From positions 1 through 11,517 of the forward strand of contig JAITEW010000007.1 of the NCBI GenBank assembly GCA_031281855.1: DNA of 11,517 nt. The letters run 5' to 3'. The first letter of the stretch is position 1; each line of letters starts with the position of its first letter. The DNA is from Treponema sp. (GTDB lineage: Bacteria; Spirochaetota; Spirochaetia; Treponematales; Breznakiellaceae). This document shows positions 5,605 through 11,517 of this stretch, piece after piece. The translations under genes and the position numbers were made by a program. A model generated the notes under the pieces. That model did no database searches. It had not been told where the DNA came from and saw nothing but the letters and a program-made list of their open reading frames with translations.

Positions 5605-7152
5605 ATGGGAAAGGGCGTGCAGCAAAAATGGGTCCGGGTTGTTTTCCGGCAGCGGGTTTTCATTATCGCGGTCCTTCTGGTCCAGCTTGTTTTCATCCTG
5701 TTCCTTACAGCCGGCTCCAGCCTTGTTTTCCGGTATGTCGATTATATGCTGAGCGCCCTCAGCATCATCGTATGCCTTTATATTCTCAACAAACAGGAGA
5801 AAGACGGGTACAAGCTGACATGGATCTTCCTCATCCTGCTCTTCCCTATTGTCGGGGGAGTGGTCTACGTGATCTTCCATACCCAGGTTACGCCCGGAAA
5901 ACTCAGGCGGCGCATGAAAGATTCGGACAAGGAATACAGGCCCCTCTTTCTCCTCCCTGGGGACAGCCTCCCTGTGCTGGGAACGGAACACCCTGAATGT
6001 CTGCCCCAGGTACGGTATCTCCAGAAATACGCAGGATACCCGGTTTACACCCGTACAACGACCGCTTACTACAGTTCAGGGGAAGCTTTTTTTGAACAGG
6101 TTGTGAAGGATCTGGAAAAAGCGGAAAAATATATTTTTATGGAATTTTTTATCCTCCGCCGGGGGATTATGCTGGATCCTATTATTGACATACTGGAAAA
6201 GAAAGCCCGCGAGGGTCTGGACGTTCGGCTTATCTATGACGACCTGGGCTGCTTTATGTCCCTGCCGCCGAATTTTGACAAGCATCTGGAGCAGAAGGGC
6301 ATCAAATGTATCGTGTTTAATCCTTTTAAGCCCATACTTTCATCGCTCCAGAACAACAGGGATCACCGGAAGATAGTCTGCATAGACGGTAAGGTTGCCT
6401 TTACAGGCGGAATGAACCTGGCTGACGAGTACATCAACGCCAAGGAACGTTTTGGCCACTGGAAAGACGCCGCTATCAGGATCGAGGGCGAAGCGGCCTG
6501 GAGCATGACGCTCATCTTCCTCCAGATGTGGAATCTCGACAGACCCGGGAAGGACAAAAGCGAAACGTTCTATCCCTGGAAAGATGAAAGCTGCGGCATC
6601 GAATCAACGGGGTTTGTGCAGCCCTACGCTGACAGCCCTATAGATGAAGAAAACGTAGGGGAGCATGTTTACATCCAGATAATCAACAACGCCAAAGAAT
6701 ATGTGTATATCAATACCCCTTATCTGGTAGTTGACGAAAACCTCCTTTCGGCCCTGACCCTCTCGGCCAAAAGCGGGGTGGATGTACGGATTATCACCCC
6801 CCACCGCTGGGACCAGTGGATAGTGGCCATCACGTCCAGGTCTTATTACCGCCAGCTTATCACCGCAGGGGTCAGGGTGTACGAATACACCCAGGGCTTT
6901 AACCATTCAAAAACCTTTGTCTCCGACGACAGGGTAGCAACGGTAGGGACCACGAACCTGGATTTCCGCAGCCTCTACCTTCACTTTGAATGCGGGGTAT
7001 GGATATACAAGACCGCCGCTGTAGCAGCGGTAAAACAGGACTTCCTCAATACCCTTCCGGTGTGCCACGAGATTACCCTCAAGGATTGCGCCCGGAACGC
7101 CTTGCAGCGCATTGTCCAGGATGTACTCCGCCTTTTCGCCCCTCTTATGTAA
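5605..7152 (+). CDS. cls: Cardiolipin synthase, phospholipase D superfamily (ClsA type)
   Basis: Joins two phosphatidylglycerol molecules into cardiolipin and glycerol at the cytoplasmic membrane. The 515 residues have hydrophobic segments at about 18-36, 46-61 and 71-91, fitting the PLDc_N membrane domain with one segment more than the usual two. Two HKD catalytic motifs follow. The first is HRKIVCID (H254, K256, D261), with TGGMNLADEY just after. The second is HSKTFVSD (H434, K436, D441), with VGTTNLDFRS after it. All key residues are intact. AAGGAA at 5589-5594 overlaps the yciO stop codon and lies ten bases before the ATG, so translation is probably coupled to yciO. It is the last gene of the operon; only four bases separate it from the convergent lipoprotein gene. 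Other phosphatidyltransferases of this superfamily are possible but less likely. Confidence 0.95.
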   Translation: MGKGVQQKWVRVVFRQRVFIIAVLLVQLVFILFLTAGSSLVFRYVDYMLSALSIIVCLYILNKQEKDGYKLTWIFLILLFPIVGGVVYVIFHTQVTPGKLRRRMKDSDKEYRPLFLLPGDSLPVLGTEHPECLPQVRYLQKYAGYPVYTRTTTAYYSSGEAFFEQVVKDLEKAEKYIFMEFFILRRGIMLDPIIDILEKKAREGLDVRLIYDDLGCFMSLPPNFDKHLEQKGIKCIVFNPFKPILSSLQNNRDHRKIVCIDGKVAFTGGMNLADEYINAKERFGHWKDAAIRIEGEAAWSMTLIFLQMWNLDRPGKDKSETFYPWKDESCGIESTGFVQPYADSPIDEENVGEHVYIQIINNAKEYVYINTPYLVVDENLLSALTLSAKSGVDVRIITPHRWDQWIVAITSRSYYRQLITAGVRVYEYTQGFNHSKTFVSDDRVATVGTTNLDFRSLYLHFECGVWIYKTAAVAAVKQDFLNTLPVCHEITLKDCARNALQRIVQDVLRLFAPLM

Positions 7153-7156
7153 CGTT

Positions 7157-8518
7157 TTACCGGGCGTTCGCCTCGGCATAATCCTCCAAAAGCCGGTTAA
7201 GGGCTGCGGCCATGGAAACGGCGGCCTCCCGGGGGGGCTTTTTTTCATTCAGCATTATGGAAACCTGGTTCATGATCTCCATATAAAAATCCCTGGAAGG
7301 CCCTACCGTAAGATTCAGCATATCCGGGCTGGTTACAGCCAGTTGTTGTATCCCAATCTCCGCCTGGGGATTGACCGCGATATAGTCCGTATAAACCCTT
7401 TCCCTGTAGGAGCGGCTGTTAACAGGCATATAGCCTGTAGTAACGGCGAAACGGGCCTGGATTTCGGACGAGGTCATAAACTTGACGAATTCCCAGGCCG
7501 CCCGGGTTTTTGCCTTGTCCCCTTTGTTAAACATAAAAAGCGCGGAACCTGAAACAGCGGCGCCGAAATTGGCCTTGTCGTTTATGCGGGGAAAATAGGC
7601 GCAGCCCAGCTCGAAACGGCCGTCGATTTGGGTAAGCAATGCGGCGAGGTTTGATGTAGAAGCGGTGAGAAAACAGATCTGCTGGGTAAGGAAGAGATTG
7701 TTAAGACCGTCGGCTACGTTGAGCACAGCGCCTTCGTCGTACAGGGCTTTCCATGCCTCAAGAAAGACGAGGAGGGTCCCTTCGGTATCGCAGACGAGAC
7801 GGCCGGCGTTCCCGTCCCTTCCGTTGCGGTAATCAACCAGATACGAAGAATCCGCGTTTTTACCGGGAAGCTGGCCTATCCAGTTTGCCAGATACGGGGA
7901 GTTGGGGATCTGGGCGAAAGCCGTAAGCTTCTGGCCGTACCCGTTAACAGGCGGCAATTTCCGGGAAACCTCGATAATTCCGGCAAAATCTGTCGGCGGG
8001 GCAGAAATACCCGCGGCGTCCAGAATAGTCTTATTGTAATACATCACCGTTGTGGACGCCGAAACCGGGAGGCCGAGCTGGCGGCCGCCGAAGTTCCAGG
8101 CCATAAGAGGCGCCTTCGTTATCTGCGACGGATCCCAGAGGGGATCTTCAGCCGCAGCGTCATCGACAGTATAGGCCAGTTCGGTATGCTGGTAATCCAC
8201 AACGCCGGTGGAATCGATCTGCATCACATCCGGCGCCGCCGCAGCCTGGCGGGCCTGGAGCAGGGGCCGCAGCTTGGCGGCGGCATCGGCATACTGGCCC
8301 TGAAAAACAGCCTCTACAGCAATATTCTTTTCCTTTCCTATCCCCTGGTTAAATTCTCTAACATACGTTTCAAAAGCCTGTCCGGCGTTGTCAGCCATAG
8401 AATGCCAAAAACGTAATGTTACGGGCCCCTGAGATTCGGCAGCAGGCGCATTTTTTTTTGTGCACGACACGAACGCCAAAAGCAGCGCAGCAAAGATGAA
8501 CAACCCGGCTTTTTTCAT
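7157..8518 (-). CDS. Carbohydrate-type ABC transporter substrate-binding lipoprotein (UgpB-like)
   Basis: A 453-residue extracytoplasmic solute receptor. The N-terminus is a lipoprotein signal: MKK, a hydrophobic core, then AFVSC with the lipidated Cys at 19. Phe at -3 breaks the standard lipobox but fits the relaxed spirochaete form. The mature part has VTLRFWHSM at 33-41, then GQYADAAAKLRPLL and APDVMQID, and MYYNKTILDAAGI, all typical of the UgpB/MalE-like family 1 receptors. The gene resembles glycerol-3-phosphate receptors most, but the ligand could be a sugar or oligosaccharide. The start has AGGGGG seven bases upstream. It is last in its operon, 50 bases after the UgpE-like permease gene; receptors are more often first. 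It converges on cls with a four-base gap. Confidence 0.92.
   Translation of the reverse strand: MKKAGLFIFAALLLAFVSCTKKNAPAAESQGPVTLRFWHSMADNAGQAFETYVREFNQGIGKEKNIAVEAVFQGQYADAAAKLRPLLQARQAAAAPDVMQIDSTGVVDYQHTELAYTVDDAAAEDPLWDPSQITKAPLMAWNFGGRQLGLPVSASTTVMYYNKTILDAAGISAPPTDFAGIIEVSRKLPPVNGYGQKLTAFAQIPNSPYLANWIGQLPGKNADSSYLVDYRNGRDGNAGRLVCDTEGTLLVFLEAWKALYDEGAVLNVADGLNNLFLTQQICFLTASTSNLAALLTQIDGRFELGCAYFPRINDKANFGAAVSGSALFMFNKGDKAKTRAAWEFVKFMTSSEIQARFAVTTGYMPVNSRSYRERVYTDYIAVNPQAEIGIQQLAVTSPDMLNLTVGPSRDFYMEIMNQVSIMLNEKKPPREAAVSMAAALNRLLEDYAEANAR
7224..7245 (+). terminator. Intrinsic terminator of the plus-strand operon, inside the convergent gene
   Basis: GCCTCC (7224-7229), a CGG loop and GGGGGC (7233-7238) form a six-pair G+C-rich hairpin with one G-T pair, followed at once by seven Ts (7239-7245). 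It reads in the direction of cls, about 70 bases past its stop. The same bases encode KKPPREA near the end of the lipoprotein on the other strand. Confidence 0.6.
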
Positions 8519-8568
8519 GAAATCCCCCTGGAATCAATCGCTCGATCAATGTGATCAGCCTGCCATCG

Positions 8569-9408
8569 TCAGATGACCAACGCGCCTGCGGCAATCCCTT
8601 TTACCATCGCCAGCCGCAGGAGGCTGAACAAAAAGAGCGAAGGGATAAGCAGCACAGCGACGGCTGCCAGTACAATAGTGTAATTAGTGTCCATCGGATT
8701 GGTCAACATGGAAATACCAATTTGCACAGTACGCATTTCGACGCTGTTGGTTACCAGAAGCGGCCAGAGGTACGCGTTCCAGAAACTGATAAAAGACTGG
8801 ACTAACAGGGTAAGGATAACCGGGCTTGAAAGCGGGGCGGCGATGCGGTACAGATACCGTATGTCGCCGCAGCCGTCGATAAATGCGGCGTCCCTGAAGG
8901 ATCGGGGTATGGTTTTGAAATTCTGCCTTAACATGAACATCTGGGACGCCCCTACAAGGGACGTAATGCACATTCCCAGGTAATTGTCCAGAAGGTTTAT
9001 CCTGGTTACGGTAAGATAATTTGTTACAATAAGGGTATCCGCAGGAAGCATCATCGTTCCCAGGACGGCCATAAACAGGAACCTCCTGAGCGGAAATTCG
9101 AAATACGCCAAGGCATAGGCGGCCAATACGGCAATGGTTATCCGTAAAGAACTGCCCAGGGCCGACACAATAACCGAATTGACCATGAAGCGCAAAAGAG
9201 GAACCATTTCGAAGAGGGTTTCAAAATTGCGGGTATTCAAAAAACTTTCCGGCAGCAGCCCTGGCGGGTAGATCGACAGTTCCCGGCGGGTCATAAAGGC
9301 GACGAAAACCGTGTAGATAACAGGGAAGACAATAACGAGCCCCAGGACCAGGGCAAAAAACGAAACAGCCAGATCCAGCGCCGCGCTAAGCTTTTTTCCG
9401 CTTGTCAT
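8569..9408 (-). CDS. ABC transporter inner-membrane permease, UgpE/MalG type
   Basis: 279 residues with about six hydrophobic segments (roughly 15-38, 75-100, 109-128, 140-160, 193-215 and 243-265). It forms half of the membrane channel of a carbohydrate-type importer. The EAA loop that docks the ATPase reads DAAFIDGCGDIRYLYRIAAP at 173-192, with Asp for the usual first Glu and the invariant Gly at 179. The C-terminal words MVKGIAAGALVI match the end of UgpE-like proteins. The ATG overlaps the stop of the preceding permease gene (ATGA), and AAGGGG lies ten bases upstream, so the two partners are made in a coupled way. It pairs with the UgpA-like protein next to it. Confidence 0.93.
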   Translation of the reverse strand: MTSGKKLSAALDLAVSFFALVLGLVIVFPVIYTVFVAFMTRRELSIYPPGLLPESFLNTRNFETLFEMVPLLRFMVNSVIVSALGSSLRITIAVLAAYALAYFEFPLRRFLFMAVLGTMMLPADTLIVTNYLTVTRINLLDNYLGMCITSLVGASQMFMLRQNFKTIPRSFRDAAFIDGCGDIRYLYRIAAPLSSPVILTLLVQSFISFWNAYLWPLLVTNSVEMRTVQIGISMLTNPMDTNYTIVLAAVAVLLIPSLFLFSLLRLAMVKGIAAGALVI

Positions 9409-10265
9409 TGGTAATGCACCCCTTTCCGTTCAAAGACCATAGCCAGAAGGATCAAAGCGAAACTGAGGGCGAAGGTTACCATACTGATACAGGCGGCTAT
9501 GCTGTAATTGGAAGACTGGTAGCCTGAGGTATACATCATAAAGATGAGGGTCTCAGTGGCGTACTCCGGCTGGCCGCCGGTTATAATCATAACCGGTGTG
9601 GAAGTCATCATTGCCAGGACCGCGTTGGTACAGACAACATAGAAGACAGTCGGAACGACCAGGGGGATCCGTATCCTGAAGAGGCGCCAGAAAAAGCCCG
9701 CCCCGTCAAGCGCCGCGGCTTCCATGATCTGGGAAGGGATATTGCGCAGCGCCGAAAGAAAAAGCAGAAAGTCAAAAGGAAAACCTATCCAAAAGCACAC
9801 CGTTACAATGCCGTACAGTGCGGTCCTGGGGGCAAGAAACAGGCCGGTTTCCAGTTTCAAAAAATGATGCAAAAGCCCTACTGAAGGATCCAAAAGCATC
9901 TTGAAAATCTGGGAAGCAGCAGCCATGGAAACCCCCATAGGCAGCATAAAGAGGGGTTCGTAAATCATCCCGCTCTTGCGCTTTTTACACGCAATAAGGG
10001 CGAGAAAAAAGGAAAAAACGAGGTTAAAAGGCACAAAAATAAGGGTAAGAGTCAGGGTATTGGCAAGAGCCCTGGCAAATACGGGATCCGAAAAAAGACG
10101 GCTGAAATTCCTCAGCCCTGTAAAACCGGTAATGTCCCCCCGGAAATTGACACGGGAAAAACTGTATAAAAAAGTCCGGCCAAAAGGATAGTACACAAAA
10201 GCGCAGGCAAAAAAGAGAGCCGGCAAAAGAAACAGATAAGGCTTAAGACGACGTAAAAACACCAT
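9405..10265 (-). CDS. ABC transporter inner-membrane permease, UgpA/MalF type
   Basis: 286 residues beginning RRLKPYLFLLPALFF, a typical UgpA start, with membrane segments at about 9-29, 70-92, 105-122, 150-171, 203-225 and 255-277. The EAA loop reads EAAALDGAGFFWRLFRIRIP at 181-200 and is intact, so ATPase docking should work. It forms the second half of the channel with the UgpE-like partner. No ATP-binding subunit gene occurs between or beside these genes. No ribosome site precedes the ATG, but a -10-like TATAGT lies eight bases upstream. It starts 31 bases after the polymerase stop and is first in the importer operon. Confidence 0.93.
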   Translation of the reverse strand: MVFLRRLKPYLFLLPALFFACAFVYYPFGRTFLYSFSRVNFRGDITGFTGLRNFSRLFSDPVFARALANTLTLTLIFVPFNLVFSFFLALIACKKRKSGMIYEPLFMLPMGVSMAAASQIFKMLLDPSVGLLHHFLKLETGLFLAPRTALYGIVTVCFWIGFPFDFLLFLSALRNIPSQIMEAAALDGAGFFWRLFRIRIPLVVPTVFYVVCTNAVLAMMTSTPVMIITGGQPEYATETLIFMMYTSGYQSSNYSIAACISMVTFALSFALILLAMVFERKGVHYQ

Positions 10266-10273
10266 ACGTTTTA

Positions 10274-10301
10274 ACTATAAATGAAAACGATCCGTTCTAA
10301 A
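10274..10301 (-). promoter_or_regulatory. Candidate promoter of the ABC importer operon
   Basis: On the minus strand, TTTAGA (10301-10296, four of six to -35), a 16-base spacer and TATAGT (10279-10274, five of six to -10) lie just before the permease ATG at 10265. The -35 overlaps the polB stop codon. The predicted start near 10267 would leave one or two bases of leader. Seen by eye only; read-through from polB is also possible. Confidence 0.35.
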
Positions 10302-11517
10302 ACCCCAGTTCCATCTGACCGTCCCCGAAGTAGCCGCCTTTACCCTGCGGGAACATATCAGGGTTCCAGCCCGCAGCGGCGGCGATCGACATGGCCACAG
10401 GGAGCACCTGGGAGCCTGCGTAGTGATCGTAGTCCAAAGGAGAATCAGTGAGCGAAACAGGTTCGGGCCCCGAAAGGGTCCAGACATACTCCACAGTCCC
10501 TTTCCGGTTTTTCCAGCCCAGAGCCCTGGCTGCTTTAACCTGAGGAGGAGTTGAGGCGGTATAGGTTTCAGGAGCCCGGGAAAGGCGCTTGCGGTAGACA
10601 AGCTCGCTGTCCAGATTCCCCCTGCGAAGATCGTTAAGAACCGCCGCGGTATAACTTTTCAGCTCTCCCTCGCCTTTGCCGGAAAAAACCAGATCCAGAA
10701 GTTCTACCTGTACGCGCCGGGCCAGAGGGGTGGAATCGCTGCGCACCGCTTCCATGCCCTTGACTTCAACTTGTTTATTCCCTTCAGCGTCCAGGAGCCA
10801 GCCCCCGTAGCCTTTGGCCCTTCCACGGTTTTCCCTGTTTTGAAAACCCCTCAAAGGCGGGATCATAAAACGCCTGTAGGCCTTTTCGAACCTCAGTTCC
10901 AAAAACGAATCCAGCTTGTATTCATCCTGTATCTGACACGCGAGACCGGCGTTGAGTTCTCCTGCCAGGGCGTTCCCTAATTTCAGAAAATCGCCGTAAG
11001 CTGCCCTGTCCCCAAGGCCGCTTTCAACAAAAAGAGAATCCGTGTCGCCGTAGAGCACCCTGAAACCTTTCGCATTGAACCAGTCCCGGGAAACATAGAG
11101 CCATTTACGGGCAAAGGCGGTAATGGACCCGGCCAGTTCGGTCCTGCCATAGCGGCAGGAAGAGGTTCCCAAAACACCGTAAAAACTGTTCATCAGGATC
11201 TTGTATACATGGCTGGCTTCCTCGTCCCCGGCTTCCAGGGCCCTGCGGCGGGCGGCAAAGTAGGAAGCGATCAGTTCCGGCAGGATCCCCGGAGAGCGGG
11301 AAAAGCCCGCCCCGTTAGGAGCGAAAATTCTGTTGTCTCCAGCCGCCCGTGCGTGGGCCAGGGGATCGATGTTGAACGTTCTGATGATAGTCGGGTAGAG
11401 GCTGCGAAAGTCGAAGACAGCGACATTAGGAAAAAACCCGGTAAGGGGATCCAGGACTGTGCCCCCTGCAGCGCCGGAAACGTCCCGTTTCCCATACTTC
11501 GGCGGCTGGGCTATACC
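10297..11517 (-). CDS. polB: DNA polymerase II (family B), C-terminal part, cut by the right window edge
   Basis: 406 residues are in the window, and the frame stays open to the edge; the N-terminal and 3'-5' exonuclease domains would lie beyond it. Seen: motif A as VAVFDFRSLYPTIIRTFNIDP, with catalytic Asp and SLYP; motif B as KILMNSFYGVLG; motif C as VLYGDTDSLFV, with both catalytic Asp residues. The thumb region matches E. coli Pol II from memory, for example GLETVRTD/GMEAVRSD, VYRKRL, PPQVKAAR, TVEYVWT..GPEP and SPLDYDHY. E. coli Pol II is SOS-induced and takes part in replication restart and lesion bypass; whether that holds here is unknown. An apparent Met start at 11193 lies inside motif B and is not the true start. 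It lies 31 bases upstream of the importer operon on the same strand. Confidence 0.96.
   Translation of the reverse strand, partial: GIAQPPKYGKRDVSGAAGGTVLDPLTGFFPNVAVFDFRSLYPTIIRTFNIDPLAHARAAGDNRIFAPNGAGFSRSPGILPELIASYFAARRRALEAGDEEASHVYKILMNSFYGVLGTSSCRYGRTELAGSITAFARKWLYVSRDWFNAKGFRVLYGDTDSLFVESGLGDRAAYGDFLKLGNALAGELNAGLACQIQDEYKLDSFLELRFEKAYRRFMIPPLRGFQNRENRGRAKGYGGWLLDAEGNKQVEVKGMEAVRSDSTPLARRVQVELLDLVFSGKGEGELKSYTAAVLNDLRRGNLDSELVYRKRLSRAPETYTASTPPQVKAARALGWKNRKGTVEYVWTLSGPEPVSLTDSPLDYDHYAGSQVLPVAMSIAAAAGWNPDMFPQGKGGYFGDGQMELGF

Noticed and set aside
8544..8556. GATCA-ATG-TGATC palindrome before the lipoprotein gene
   Set aside because: The five-base arms are short and easily due to chance. 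It has no -35/-10 context and no T-run.
11191..11193. Met codon as the start of the polymerase
   Set aside because: The frame remains open to the window edge and encodes motif A upstream; this Met lies inside motif B.

Overview
The window looks like chromosomal DNA of a spirochaete, most likely a Treponema-type lineage of roughly even G+C such as the insect-gut treponemes. This is an inference from gene content and from one lipoprotein signal whose lipobox has Phe at -3, a relaxation known in spirochaetes. No rRNA, tRNA, CRISPR array, integrase or insertion sequence was seen. Coding density is high, and every gap between genes is shorter than 300 bases.

Layout. Positions 1-4256 are a minus-strand block. 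In transcription order it holds a sigma-70-family sigma factor (4256-3402), a membrane-anchored divergent polysaccharide deacetylase with a long Pro/Ala/Lys linker (3266-1974), tsaD for t6A tRNA modification (1977-910), and a DHH-family phosphoesterase that runs off the left edge (856-1). The deacetylase and tsaD overlap by ATGA. Between the sigma factor and the deacetylase lies a nested inverted-repeat element (3325-3402). From a divergent control region (4257-4490) a plus-strand operon runs rightward: a 147-residue unknown protein with a faint GIY-YIG-like pattern (4491-4934), a YciO-type YrdC/Sua5 protein (4967-5590) and a cardiolipin synthase (5605-7152). A hairpin plus T-run (7224-7245) that fits an intrinsic terminator for this operon lies inside the 3' end of the convergent gene.

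Positions 7157-11517 are again minus strand. A family-B DNA polymerase II, cut by the right edge, is followed by a three-gene carbohydrate-type ABC importer: UgpA-like permease, UgpE-like permease, then a UgpB-like lipoprotein. There is no ATPase gene beside the importer, so a shared ATPase encoded elsewhere is the likely partner.

Functional themes are envelope work (deacetylase, cardiolipin synthase, ABC importer), tRNA threonylcarbamoylation or its paralogues (TsaD, YciO), and nucleic-acid enzymes (Pol II, DHH phosphoesterase, sigma factor). The gene families are mostly well known. The less explained parts are the structured intergenic element, the small unknown protein, and several genes whose best promoter match leaves almost no 5' leader.
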